64,000 nucleotides of DNA from Apricaphanius iberus (lineage: Eukaryota; Chordata; Actinopteri; Cyprinodontiformes; Aphaniidae): positions 744,001 to 808,000 of the forward strand of contig JAPXFQ010000483.1 in assembly GCA_028564705.1 (NCBI GenBank), read 5' to 3'. This document shows, piece after piece, positions 11,490 to 23,127 of the stretch (its first letter is position 1; each line of letters begins with the position of its first letter). The notes beneath the pieces are model-generated. The model was given only the letters and a program-made list of their open reading frames with translations. It did not search any database and was not told where the DNA came from. The translations under genes and the position numbers were made by a program.

Positions 11490-12110
11490 GCATTTTAGTG
11501 ACAACCTCTGGGAAACTATATTGCAAAGGGTACATTTTTCCTCTATTTGTGCTAGGCATAAACTAATCCAATCTAAAATTCTGCATCGGTTACACATTTC
11601 AAAGGAAAAACTTCTAAAGATCTACCCAGGAACTGATTCATTATGTGACTGCTGCAAATCTAGTATTGGCTCAATCATACACACCTTCTGGCTTAGTCCC
11701 AAACGTACTAATTAGTGTGCTTCAATGTTTCAAACGCTTTTAGAAGCATTTAAAATCAAACTCAATCCAAACTCTTTGACTGCACTCTTCGGAATACTAC
11801 CAACTGACATATCAATTTCAAAATATTACTCTCAGGTGGTGGCATTTGCATCCATGCTGGCAATACGCCTCATCCTTTGGACGTGGAAACAGGAGATCCC
11901 TCCCTCCCATAGTTAAGGGATTATGGAACTCATGAGTTTTTGCAAATTGAAAAAATGAGGTGCACTCGTGCAGGGTCTACTATTAAAGTTGTTGAAACAT
12001 GGCAGCCGTTTCTCAGATTCATGGAAACCTATACACTAAATAGTATTCAATAACATCATTATATACCTTTTTGTGTTTTGTTTTTTTATTTTATTTTTTC
12101 TATATCTGCC
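11490..12110 (+). pseudogene. 5'-truncated L1-like LINE: C-terminus of ORF2
   Basis: The plus-strand frame gives the last part of an L1-clade ORF2 protein. It opens 'DNLWETILQRVHF' near 11,500. A cysteine-rich motif follows near 11,642-11,700 (CDCC then an 'IIHTFW' block). Then comes the conserved tail, 'ISKYYSQVVAFASMLAIRLI' at about 11,813-11,872 and 'LKTWQPFLRF' near 11,992. A stop near 11,712 and a frame change break it. The reverse transcriptase and endonuclease are missing. It is a different, more decayed copy than the L1-like element at 18,718. Confidence 0.7.
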
Positions 12111-12369
12111 TATGTTATGATCAATATTTCTAATAATTAATATGGTAAGCGTTTTCAGGGCTAAAATGGACAGCCAGTGATGTATGTTGGATATACTCTA
12201 TCATGTATTCTAAAAAATCGGAAATGAAATTATTTTTAAAATTCTTTAAATATAATAATATAATAAAAATACAAAAAAACATGCACAGAACCTCAAAATT
12301 GATCATAAAACATACAACCCACCACCTGGTCTTCATCAAGACACATGCTGCTTTTGTAGGAATTGTAAA

Positions 12370-13650
12370 CCTCAGATACTCTTCTTTTTATAATCAGAAC
12401 TGGTAATAAAAGCATGCATCAGGGTCTTTGTGTTGGCCCAAGAGGGCCATACTCTGGCAATGTTCTTTAGATGATAAAAACCTGTTGAAATCATTTTTTT
12501 AATGTGAGGGATAAAAGTCAACTCAGAATCTAAACTGACGCCCAGGTTCTTCATTTGCATAGAAGGATTAAAAGACAGTGACTGTAATTTTGGTAAAAGT
12601 TTCTCTCCTTGAGCCTCTGACTAAAACTAGATCCAGTAGATACGACACTGTCACCCTCGGTGCATCATGGTTTAAAATGATCTAAAATCTTAAAAAATCC
12701 CTTCTCTGTGCTCTGGTTCTGGTACAACATTATGAAGGTTAACAAAATCATTAAGATGAATTAAAACAAACTTTTCTAATAATTTGCTTAATAACGGAAA
12801 ATTGGATTCCACTTGGATTCAAATCTAAAATGATCTTCTTCAATAGAGGCCTCACCACCGTCCCTTTAAAGGTAGCAGGAAAGACCGTTGTCTGAAGGGG
12901 GTCATGGTTAAAATCTCATTTCTAAAAGATCCATAAAACTGCTTATAAAGAAATGGGAATTAGGTGCAAAAGACTTGTGGTGGGCCTCACGGAGAACAAA
13001 ACTGTATTAAGAATCACAGTCTCTCCGAGAACAAAACTGTCCAGTGTTTTCTCTGGTAAAGACACATACTCAGAGTTGTCATGCGATTTTGAGAAGATAA
13101 AATGTTACATTTGACGGAGTCTACCTTCCTTCTGAAGCGGTCAGCGAACACCTCACATAGAGCGTTTGAGGGTTTTTTCTGAAATGCATTACAAGCAAGG
13201 TTAAATTTTTATCAATGGTGTAAAAAATTATTGTTATGATCTAAGATAATTTGGAGGAGTATGCATTTCCTACATTTCTTACTACATAATTGTATGATTT
13301 CAGACATTCTATTTATATCTGATGGCTTATCGTGATCTTATTTTTCATCCATTTTCTTTCTGCCGTCCTGCCATTTCTCTTTTGTGTTTGAGGTCTTCAT
13401 TTCTCCGTGGCAATGCAAGTTTTGAGTGTGCACTTAAAACTATGGTGGAGTCTGCAGGTCTAGAGCGGACTGAAGGCTACTGTTAAAATCATTGACAATA
13501 AAATCACAGGGGGCAGGTACAGCAATGTTGGGGATCTTTCCAAAAACTTCAAGAAAAACTTTAGCCTCTTCAGGGGTTAGATGACATTTCCTGACAGTTC
13601 TCGCAGAGGTCTCCTGCTGCATAAAATTGGTGATCTTAATAAACACTCAA
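12370..13650 (-). pseudogene. old L2-type LINE, downstream half (split element)
   Basis: Read on the minus strand from 13,650, it encodes the linker that follows the L2 endonuclease ('SARTVRKCHLTPEEAKVF', then 'NDFNSSLQSALDL' near 13,470). It then decays, and near 12,545-12,380 matches the later part of the polypeptide ('MKNLGVSLDSELTFIPHIKK', 'GFYHLKNIARV'). The upstream endonuclease half lies at 18,280-18,690, and the two halves read on from each other across the 13,653-18,277 insertion. It is inactive and full of stops. Confidence 0.65.
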
Positions 13651-15104
13651 TACACTGCAAAAAGTGGATTCTAAGCAAGGAAAAAAATGGCTTATTTAAG
13701 AAATAAATTATTTATTTTTTCATAATAAGTAAAAATCGTCTTGTATAGCAAAATTGTCTTGGAAACAATTTCTTATTTTAGGAAATAAAATCTAGCCATT
13801 TCTGGTTCAGATGTATTTGATAAAAACATGCGGTTTATTCTTGTAACAAGAAAGAAAGACTGAATTTTCTTCATTAGACAAATAATATTTTTCTTATAAA
13901 AGCAAAAAATAAGATCGCAAATCTTAATTTAAGAAATTCTCACAGATAGAATATTTCATTCTTTATTTGTACACTCAAAGTGAAAGTAAATAAATTCCAA
14001 ATCTAGTAACATTGATCTGCCATTACAGCCATTGCAACATGACATAAGAAGTAGTGCTCAAACTAAAAATTTTGTCAAGTGTACATTTGTTACATTTAAA
14101 GAACAGCTCTGGGAAAACTAAAACAACAATCCCCTTCAGATGCCTGTAAAGGTTTAATCCACAGAGCAGGTGTAATACATAAGACACCATCTAGGAAATT
14201 CTCCTTAAGCTATGTCTAATATTAAGTGTATTGATGCTTACAATACGTACTACATTAGTAAAACAAGTAATATTGTGAGTAGGGTATGTGCAAAGCAGCA
14301 AGTACTTGTATCTATACTTTTGTTTGTTGAGTGGGAGAAAGTATTTGAGTTAAATTCAAATAATGTTATATAATGTTTTTTCGCGTTACACTTCTAATTT
14401 ACGTTATTATACTAATTATTGAAATGCAATATTGGTTGATGTTTTTTCATAAATCCAGCAATGAATATGTAATGAGACATAATTGAAAAGAGACTGACAA
14501 GAAAGAACAGCTGGGGGACGATTGTACACCGCAAAGAATTATGGGTAGGGCTGGGTATCAATTCAGTTTCAGTTTATTTATTTAGTGCCGTTTCACAACA
14601 GATGTCATCTCAAGGCACTTTACAAGAAGAGTTATTACAATACAATGTTTAATGTAGAAATTAGAAAACCACAGAAGATTGCGTCGTGTAATTCTCAGCA
14701 ATCCCTCACACTGAGCAAGCATGAAGCGACAGTGGAAAGGAAAAACTCCCTTTTAACAGGAAGAAACCTCATGCAGAACCAGGCTCAGCACAAGCGGTCC
14801 TCTGCCGAGACTGTCAGTGGTTTGGAGAAAACAGAACAGAGATACAGAACAGAGACACAGAGAGAGCAACAGAACTGTTGCAGAAGTTTGTTGCAGGACG
14901 TGGAGAGCTTTCCGTCACTGCAATGCCATCTTAGTCAGGGTCGTCAAGCAAGGCGGGTCAGGAGCACCTACTATAAGAAGAGACTAAGAGAAAACAGGTT
15001 AGCGCTTAAATTGACAGCACATCATGCAGTTGGGGAGAAGTAGGAGAGAAAGTAGGAAGTGACCCTAATAATGTCTTCCAACAGCCTAGCCTAAAGCAGC
15101 ATAG

Positions 15105-15400
15105 CTACTAACATTAACCTGTCTCCTACCTACTAGGAGACCTAGCTACTAACACTTTCTACCTGGCTTACATTAACCTATCTCTACCTAGCTACTCTAC
15201 CTCTTCCTATCTCTTCCTAGCTTTTGACACTCTACCTGACTACTAACATTAACCTGTCTCCTAGCTACTAGGAGACCTAGCTATTAACACTCTCTACTTG
15301 GCTTACATTAATTTATCTCTACCTAGCTACTCTACCTCTTCATATCCCTTCCTAGCTTTTGACACTCTACCTGGCTACTAACATTAACCTGTCTCTTAAC
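15105..15400. repeat. 135-bp tandem repeat in the L2 3' region
   Basis: The phrase 'ctactaacattaacctgtct' begins at 15,105, 15,240 and 15,375. This gives two full units of exactly 135 bp and the start of a third. Units differ by a handful of substitutions. Inside each unit the 'ctagctact...ctacctctt' phrase is itself near-repetitive. It lies just after the L2 stop codon. Confidence 0.9.
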
Positions 15401-15406
15401 ATATCT

Positions 15407-17353
15407 CTAACTGTAAGCTTTGTCAAAGAGGAAAGTTTTAAGCCTAGTTTTAAAGATATACAAATTGTCTGCTTCACGAACCAACCCTGGGAGCCGGTTC
15501 CATAGGGGGGGAGCCTGATAGCTGAAATATCTGCCACCCATTCTACTTTTAGAAATCCTAGGAACTACCAGTAAACCTGCAGTCTGAGAGCGAAGGGTCC
15601 TTTTAGGAACATATGGAACAATCAGGTCTCTTATGTATGATGGAGCTAGATTATTAAGAGCTTTATATGTCAGAAGGAGGATCTTGAATTCTATTCTAGA
15701 TCTCACTGGGAGCCAGTGAAGAGAAGCTAAAACAGGGGAAATGTGATCTCTTCTTTTAATATTCATCAGAATCCTAGCAGCAGCATTTTGGACTAACTGA
15801 AGACTTTTAATTGTTTTCTGTGGACTACCTGATAATAAAGAGTTACAGTAATCCAGCCTTGAAGTAACAAAGGCATGGACTAGTTTTTCAGCATCACTCC
15901 TGGACAGGATGGTTCTAATTTTTGCAATATTCCTAAGGTGAAAAAAAGGAAATCCTAGAGACTTCTTTAATGTGAGATCTAAATGACATATCTTGGTCAA
16001 AAATAACACTGAGGTTCTTTGCTTTATTACTGGAGGCTAATTTAATGCCGTCTAGGTGAAGGGGTTGACTAAGTAGTTTCTTTTTCAGAGGTTCTGGTCC
16101 AAAGACGACAACTTCTGTTTTATCAGAATTCAGAAGCAAGAAGTTTAGAGTCATCCAAGTTTTTATGTCTTCCAGACATACCTGTAGTCTACCTAAGTGA
16201 TTGGATTCATCAGGATTTATGGATAGATATAGCTGTGTATCATCTGCATAACTATGGAAATTTATCCCATGCTGCCTAATTATTTTAACAATAGGAAGCA
16301 TATATATAGTAAAGAGAATCGGCCCAAGCACTGAACCCTGTGGTACTCCGCAAGTAACTATTGAGGTTGAGGAAGATTTATCATTTACCTGAACAAACTG
16401 AAATCTGTTAGACAAATAAGATTTAAACCAACCTAGTGCTGTTCCTATTATACCGACACTTTGAAGCCTTTCTATGAGAATATTGTGATCAACAGTGTCA
16501 AAGGCAGCACTGAGATCTAACAGGACCAGAATGGTCACCAGTCCATTGTCTGAGGCTATGAGAATATCATTAGTAACCTTCACCAGAGCTGTTTCAGTGC
16601 TATGATGAGCTCTAAAGCCTGACTGAAACTTCTCAAAGAGCTCATTATTGTTTAAATGCTCACATATCTGGTGTGCAACTGTTTTCTCAAGAATTTTAGA
16701 TAAGAAGGGAAGATTAGATATCGGTCTATAGTTAATTAAGTCGTTTTGATCAAGAGATGGTTTCTTAAGTAGAGGTTTAATTACAGCAATCTTAAACTCC
16801 TGTGGTACATATCCATTGACTAAGGATAGATTCATTATATCTAAAATTGGAGCAGTGATCAGAGGGAAAACTTATTTTAAGAGTTTAGTTGGGATTGGGT
16901 CTAAAACGCAAGTTGAAGGTTTAGATGAAGCTAATAATTTTAGTACATCAGAAGGTTCAGCTGCATTAAAGCAGTTTAAGCATATATTAGGTTCAACCAT
17001 TTTTGATGCTGCCTCATTAACTAGGGAGGAAGCAAGCATATTGGGAAGGTTCCCAATTATCTTATTTTTTATAGAGTCTATTTTATTTATAAAGAATTGC
17101 ATGAAGTCATCACTACTAAGAGCTTGGGGAATGGTTGGCTCGATAGAGCTATGATCCTGTGTGAGTTTGGCAACTGTATTAAAAAGAAACCTAGGATTAT
17201 TTTTATTCTCCTCGATTAAAGATGAAAAATATGCTGTTCTAGCTGTTTGGTAGGCTCTTTTTATATAGCAATAGACTATTTTTCCACACTAAATAGGAAT
17301 CCTGTAAATGCGTGGAGCGCCATTTTCTCTCTAGTTTTCTAACGTTCTGCTTC
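15407..17353 (-). pseudogene. L2 ORF2 fragment: reverse transcriptase and C-terminus
   Basis: RT blocks in order: '[17 protein letters not shown]' near 16,720, '[17 protein letters not shown]' near 16,620, '[18 protein letters not shown]' near 16,510, '[20 protein letters not shown]' near 16,330, and the catalytic '[12 protein letters not shown]' near 16,235. The C-terminal part follows ('[14 protein letters not shown]', '[14 protein letters not shown]', ending 'LFDKAYS'). Lesions: a shift near 17,265, an in-frame TAA at 16,872-16,874, and a frameshift in or near the seven-A run at 15,941-15,947. The endonuclease is absent, so this copy is dead, although all catalytic aspartates are still present. 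Confidence 0.85.
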
Positions 17354-18279
17354 AGGGAGGAAATGATCACCACTTATATCCTAAATCGATTCGATTCGAT
17401 TCAGAAGAGCAAAATTCAATTCGATTGCGATTAATTTCGATTCGATACGATTCTTTTTCAGCTATTTATATCACACCAATATTTCTTGAATATTACACAT
17501 TTGCAGATCATCTTTCAGTAGTTTGTACTTTATATACATTTAATATTCACGTGTTCATTTAAAAATGTCCAGAAGCAGTGGCATCATGTCACATAATTAT
17601 AACATTTATTTGTGAAAATAATAACCAATGTTACATGTGGGCTCCTGTATCACAGACCAACACATCAGACAATATATTCCCAAGCTGCAAAAACTGAGGT
17701 CTATCTGTAAGGTAGTCCATGATCCAAGAAACGGTGGATGTGCTGTCACCCCCCTGAAGATATCACATATTAAGTTTGTCTTGCTCCAGACTACAACTAT
17801 TTCCTTGAATATTTATTTGAAGGATGTATTAATAAAAACACACTTTATTCGTACCTTTCCAAACACCATATTTGGGTTAGGCTCCACCCCTAACTGTGAG
17901 CAAACCTTTTGTACACAACTCTTGAAATATAGAAAACTTCTCTTAGATCTAGAGAAAAAAGTACATTGAATTGGATTTTCTTTCCCAAAATAAGAACAAC
18001 TTCCTTACATATTACAATTTATTAAGAACATCTAGCTTAGAAAATGTAATATTTTAGAACATTCTGCTTAAATTAAGCAATACTAAGCAAAATAACCCAC
18101 AATTTAAAAAACAAGAATGTTTTTTTCTGAAATATTGTAATAATTCTAAGGATTTATTATTATTTATTTTTGCAAGAAAAAAAGTCCTTACCATATTGTC
18201 AGATTTTAAGGCTTAAAATAAGACAAAATTTCTTATTTTAAGAATTGTTTTCCCCTTGTAGGGTACTTTTTGCAGTGTA

Positions 18280-18690
18280 ACGGTCAGAGACAGTGAATAC
18301 AACAACAGAGGACACACTTGTGGACAGCCCATACGTTATGAACAAGTCCAGGGTCTGTTTTCTGTTGTGAGCTGGCTGCATGTTGACTAAAATCCATGTA
18401 ATTCAGAAAATTTTAAAAATCCGTTGATAAATTATCTAAAATATTAGCTATATGTATTTTAAAATCACCAGCTGCAAACATTCCTTTCAAAGAAGCTGTG
18501 CAGAACTGATAAAACTCTGTAAATCCTTGAATAAAAGGTGTTCTATATTTAGGAGGCCTATAAAGTGTGACATAAAATCTGGGGAGTGCTAAAAAGTGCT
18601 GCATTATATTCAAAAGTTCTATAATTATCAAATTAAACAGATTTGGCAGAAAGTGGTGATGATCATATAAAAGCAATACACACCTCCCAT
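18280..18690 (-). pseudogene. old L2-type LINE, endonuclease half (split element)
   Basis: Minus-strand translation shows an apurinic-type endonuclease segment. It includes 'YRPPKYRTPFIQGFTEFYQF' near 18,560, 'GDFKIHI' near 18,470 (the GDFNIH motif), and a decayed continuation toward an 'SD' motif at 18,285. The protein continues in the segment ending at 13,650. The L1-like element at 18,718 landed just beyond its other side. Broken by stops. Confidence 0.65.
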
Positions 18691-18702
18691 TCTGACATGT
18701 GA

Positions 18703-18717
18703 AATTGCTATCGATGC
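18703..18717 (+). repeat. left target-site duplication of L1-like element
   Basis: aattgctatcgatgc, paired with 23,113-23,127. One base differs. Confidence 0.85.
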
Positions 18718-18844
18718 AGAAGCCAGCAAGATGGCGGACTGAGCGGTCGCACTACCGAGAGCTCATACAAAAATTCCTCAAAAACTTAAATATAAAATAA
18801 TTACTCCACAAAAAAACCCAGAAATATCAGTGTTATTTGCTCAA

Positions 18845-19665
18845 ATGCCGAACAAAACGAAAAACAAAGCCAACATGGATAAAAGTAAAGTTCTCTCCAC
18901 GGAGACCGAAGCAGGCGACACTAGCAAGTTGCAAATTAGCCACTTGAAGACTGACAACGAAGAGGATGCTCCTGACGCGCTGATCCTACATGATTACGCT
19001 ATGGAAATTACAAATGCCGGGAAAGAAAAGCGACAGTTAACACCCTGTGCACCAGATTTGACAAACAAGAAAAAATGCTGGAAGACATCAATACTCAGAT
19101 TCGGCATAACAGCACAATGATTGGAAGCCTGGCTAAGGCACTAGAATTCAACGCTACAGAACTCAAACAATGCAAAATTAAAGTATCAACTTTAGAAAAG
19201 CAAATGGTAGCCATGGAAAAACAAAACGCCAGCCTTAAAGAAAGATCAGCGGAACATGAGAGATACAGCAGACGGTGGAATTTGAGAGTGAAAGGCATGA
19301 AGGAATCAGTGAATGAAAACACAAGAGACGAGATCATTAAATTACTCCAGAAGTTCGCACCCCATTGGGCTCAAAAAATGGAGGAAATTGTGGACACTGT
19401 TCACCGAATAGGAAGAAAGGAAGAGAAGAAGACGCGCCAGTTCATCATCCAGTATGTGAAACTTCAACACCAAGACGAGATTTGGAGATTAACTAAGGAA
19501 TCAGATATTTGCAAGGAAATACGAATTCACTTCACGGAGGACTTAACTACGGCAGACAAACTGGCGAGAGAAGTGTTATGGCCCCGAATACAAGAAGCAA
19601 GAAATGCTGGCAAGAAGGCATACTTTCGAGGGCCTTTTGGATTCATTGATGGTAAACGGATCTAG
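18845..19665 (+). pseudogene. L1-like ORF1 protein (RNA-binding chaperone), frameshifted
   Basis: It starts at ATG 18,845 (MPNKTKNKANMDKSK) with a basic, disordered N-terminus. A frame change lies near 19,050-19,075, after which the frame continues as a long coiled coil ('MLEDINTQIRHNSTMIGSLA' and following heptads, about 19,075-19,260). Next comes an RRM-like core ('RRWNLRVKGMKE', 19,273 on) and a C-terminal domain ending 'FRGPFGFIDGKRI' at the stop. In this family ORF1p trimerises and coats the element's own RNA. The single frameshift inactivates it. Confidence 0.8.
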
Positions 19666-19849
19666 AAGGATGGATGAAAATCTTCATGTAACCCCGTGGA
19701 AACGATGGTGAACCTATGAAGGTGGGGTCATAAACGGTTATTTAGAGGAACATCTCAAGTTAAGTGCACTTTTACAGAGATTTGTTAGTTTCTGTGTTCA
19801 CGTCAGAGCGTTTATAGTTACACAATACAAAGTCATTTTATTTTTCCTT

Positions 19850-22705
19850 TTTATCGTTAAATGCAAGAGGTCTTAAAGACAATGTAAAGCGTAAGGCTAC
19901 CTTCTTATTTTGTAAAGGACTGAAAGCACATTGCATATTTCTGCAAGAGACTCATTCATGTGAAGAGGACACTACATTTTAGAAAAACCAGTGGGGCGAT
20001 AAGATACTTTTTTCTCATGGCAGCAACCGTTCTGGAGGTGTGGCCATATTTTTTTCTAAATTTCCGGGGGAGGTTGTTACCTCCAAAAGTGATCCGAGTG
20101 TTCATTGGATTGCCGCAGTTGTTAATTTTGAAGGGTCTTTTGCGATTCTAATTAACATTTATGGTTATAATAATATTGGCCAAAACAAAATATTATTAGG
20201 AACCCTTACTGAAACTATTGAGAACTACAATCAAAACTATTCTATAAGATTTACTTTAGTAGGTGGTGATTTTAACATGGCTCCAGATGAGTGGCTTGAT
20301 AGATGTCCATCTATTTATTATGATAACCACTGTAACACAACATTACAGGAATTCATGAATGTTAACTCATTATTTGATATTTGGAGGGAAAAAAACCAAA
20401 AGAGGAGGCAATACTCCTGGATGAAACCTAATGGAAGATCTAGATCTAGAATAGATCTATGGCTGGTATCTGCAGATGTAATAAGTTGTGTTGATAAGGT
20501 TTCAATGTCTGTTGCACCTTTAACAGACCATTGTGTAATTGAACTTATTTTGAAAGCGGAGAATTATTCTAAGTTACGGAAAAATTATTGGAAATTTAAT
20601 GCTGCTTTGTTAAACTCAGATAACTTTGTAGAGGAAGTAAAATTCCTGTAAAGAAAATTAGAGATGATAACGATATTGATACTTGATGTAGGAAATGGGA
20701 ATATTTTAAATACATGGTCAGAAGTCTTTCCATTAAAGTTAGTAAAGCTAGATGCAAACAGCAGAAAGAAAAGGAATTTCAACTGGTTCAAGAAATTAAT
20801 CAGTACTGTAGAAAACCTGAGTTATCAGAGGAAGACAAATTACATTTATCCAGTTTGCAAGCCAATTTAGATCAATTATTTACTCAAAGGGCACAAGTTG
20901 TTTACATTAGATCTAGAGCAAAATGGATTGAACAAGGTGAAAAAAATGCATCTTATTTCTTTAGCCTAGAAAGAAGAAGGCAAGAAAAAAATAAAATAAA
21001 TGTCCTGATGGTTGACAACGTAGAATGCTCTGATAACAAAATAATTGCAGAGGAAATATATCACTTTTACTCTAATTTATACTCTTCTTTCTTCTCTAAT
21101 GAGGCGTCATTATCATTTCTAGAAAGAATTAAACAACACATTCCTCAAATTAATCTGGCATTTAAAGAACTATGTGACTCAGAAATAACTATGACGGAAT
21201 TAGATACAGCTATTAAACAAATGTCAGTAGACAAGGCTCCTGGGCAAGATGGCTTGACCTCAAACTTTACAAATTCTTCTTGGAAGACATAAAGGAATTA
21301 CTATTTAATGCTATGAACGAATGTATTGAAAATAATAATTTAATCTCAACAATGAAACAAGGAATAATTACTCTGTTACCCAAACCTGGCCAGGATAAAA
21401 GGTATATGGAAAACCTAAGACCGATAACCTTATTGAATGTTGATTATAAATTACTTACACATCTTATTGCAAATCGTTTAAAAGTGGATATAGGACAGAT
21501 AATTAGTGAAACTCAATCTGGGTTTATTAAAGAAAGGTCGATTCATAATAACATCAGATTGGTTTTTGACTTGTTAGATTATAACTCTGTGATTGAAGAT
21601 AATGGCTTCATTCTTTTTCTGGACTTTTATAAAGCTTTTGACTCAGTTGAGCATGCTTTTATACTGAAAGTTTTAGAATATTTTGGTTTTGGCTCTAAAT
21701 TCATTAAATTGATTGAAATGTTGTATAAGGACATAAACAGTTCTGTATCGCTCCCACAAGGAACCTCTAAAAGATTTGAGGTTAAACGTGGCATAAGGCA
21801 AGGCTGCTCTTGCTCACCACTTCTATTTATTTTAGTAGCAGAATTACTTTCTATTTTTATAAAAAATAGCCCAGACATTGAGCCTTTAAATGTGTTATTA
21901 TTATGCATTATTCAACTGGCAGATGATTCAACCATCTTCCTCAAGAACTCAGACCAAATTCCACTGGTTCTCAAAAAAATAGAGGTCTTTTCCAACGCGT
22001 CTGGACTCCACTTGAATTTTAAAAAATGTGAACTTTTGGCTATACATGATCATCCACTAACTGATTTATATGAGATTCCAGTTAAAAACGAAGTGAAATA
22101 CTTAGGGGTGATTATAACAAAAGATTTCAAAACTAGAGAAGAGCTAAATATTGTATCCAATAAAAAGAAAAGGGATTTGATTCTTAACTCTTGGCTGCAA
22201 AGAGACCTATCATTATTTGGACGTGTCTTGATTACTAAAATTTAATCTTTATCTAGAATAATGTATCCTGCTTCCTCAATTGCTATTCCTGATAATCCTT
22301 TAATTAAATCTATTAACCAAACAAATCTCAACTTTATCTGGAGAAGTAAACATCACTATCTCAGGAAATGAGATTCTGTAAAACCATTGGATGAAGGTGG
22401 GTTGAATGTAATAGACTATGTAGCAATGAACGGTATGATAAAACTTAAATGGTTAAAGAAATTTATACAAAATGAAAATAGTTTCTGGTTCCACATCCCC
22501 TTTAAAATATTTGAAGCAAAGATTTAATGTGGAAAGGAACAATTGTCAATTTTGTGACCTTGGTATTGAAACCCTTGAACATGTATTTTTTGATTGTCAT
22601 TGTATCAGTAGGCTACTTTTGGGGGATGTTTTCAAACCTGGACCTCTGAAAAAGACTCTCAAGCACCATGCCTTAATTTTAATTCCATCAAAATTGGGGT
22701 GTTAA
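19850..22705 (+). pseudogene. L1-like ORF2: endonuclease and reverse transcriptase, broken
   Basis: Endonuclease: 'LSLNARGLKDN' near 19,855, 'FLQETHS' near 19,940, 'GGDFNMAPDEWLDR' near 20,262, 'SRIDLWLV' near 20,450, 'LTDHCVIEL' near 20,520. RT: 'KAPGQDGL' near 21,235, 'LRPITLLNVDYKL' near 21,415, 'ETQSGFIKERSI' near 21,510, 'LFLDFYKAFDSVEHAF' near 21,615, 'GIRQGCSCSPLLF' near 21,790, and a catalytic box reading LADDST near 21,918 with both aspartates kept. Lesions: TAG at 19,978, frame changes near 20,650-20,710 and 21,257, TAA near 22,243, and a stop at 22,369. About 150 or more codons are missing near 22,490, between the 'WFHIPFKIF' segment and the terminal 'CQFC...EHVFFDC' motif. Confidence 0.85.
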
Positions 22706-23082
22706 TGCAGGACAAAAAAAGAGATATGCTTTACAATACTTTAATTATTATGGCAAAATACTTTATCCATAGATGTAGATTTTCAAATGTCACACCAATG
22801 TTTCTAATTTTTTTGAATGAGTTGATTAATTTCAAATAAACGTTGAAACATATTAAAACAAAACAAGCCCTATGTGTTTATAATAGTTTAGTTACTTTCA
22901 TTCCTGAGTAATCTCTGACTTTTAATATTTTTTTAAATTAATTTTCCATTTAATTTCCTTTCTGATTTAAATTGTTGTTGTACTGTTGTTTGTGTGTTCT
23001 TTCATTCTCTGCTTTGTCAAACATGCTAAACCGTGTAATGTTATCCAATTTTGTAATGCCGGAATTTGTTAATAAACCTGTT

Positions 23083-23127
23083 AAATAAATAAATAAATAA
23101 ATAAATAATAATAATTGCTGTCGATGC
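23083..23127 (+). repeat. (AAAT)n tail of the L1-like element and right TSD
   Basis: Tandem aaat units at 23,083-23,112 form the 3' tail. The right target-site copy aattgctgtcgatgc follows at 23,113-23,127. Confidence 0.8.

Larger units (their letters stand above)
14563..17355 (-). mobile_element. 5'-truncated L2-type LINE, relatively young
   Basis: Minus-strand L2 element nested in the CACTG element. Its 5' end is truncated after the endonuclease: coding begins near 17,353 with '[13 protein letters not shown]'. It runs through the reverse transcriptase and a long 3' untranslated part with a 135-bp tandem repeat, and ends at the tail 'gtcatctcaaggcactttac' (14,603-14,622, reverse orientation). 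Shorter copies of the same family occur at 690, 8905, 11,180, 26,684, 29,830/36,077 and 37,440. Few lesions suggest it is the most recent L2 here. Confidence 0.85.
13653..18277. mobile_element. DNA transposon with CACTGCAAAAAGT ends, TA target duplication
   Basis: The left end CACTGCAAAAAGT (13,653-13,665) and the right end ACTTTTTGCAGTG (18,265-18,277) are exact inverted repeats. TA flanks both sides (13,651-13,652 and 18,278-18,279). Next to both ends lie repeated A/T-rich motifs of the 'cttattttaagaa' type, like subterminal repeats. The insertion lies inside an old L2: the L2 protein reads on from 18,280 to 13,650 once the element is removed. No transposase is seen. About 2.8 kb of the 4.6 kb is a later L2 insertion. 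CACTG ends are compatible with CACTA-like or Tc1/mariner-like groups, and the superfamily is not settled. Confidence 0.75.
18718..23112 (+). mobile_element. L1-like LINE with both ORFs, internally deleted, with TSD
   Basis: The 15-bp repeats aattgctatcgatgc (18,703-18,717) and aattgctgtcgatgc (23,113-23,127) flank the element with one mismatch. This marks the exact target-primed insertion. Inside come a short 5' leader ('agatggcggactgag'), ORF1, ORF2 and a 3' untranslated region ending in an (AAAT)n tail. At 4.4 kb it is shorter than usual because part of ORF2 is missing. Frameshifts and stops make it inactive. It matches the L1/Tx1 group by having a coiled-coil ORF1 with an RRM-like core, an exonuclease-type endonuclease, and a C-terminal cysteine/histidine motif. 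Confidence 0.9.

Noticed and set aside
17628..17969. 113-codon plus-strand frame inside the CACTG element
   Set aside because: It shows no transposase motif. Probably chance in AT-rich sequence.
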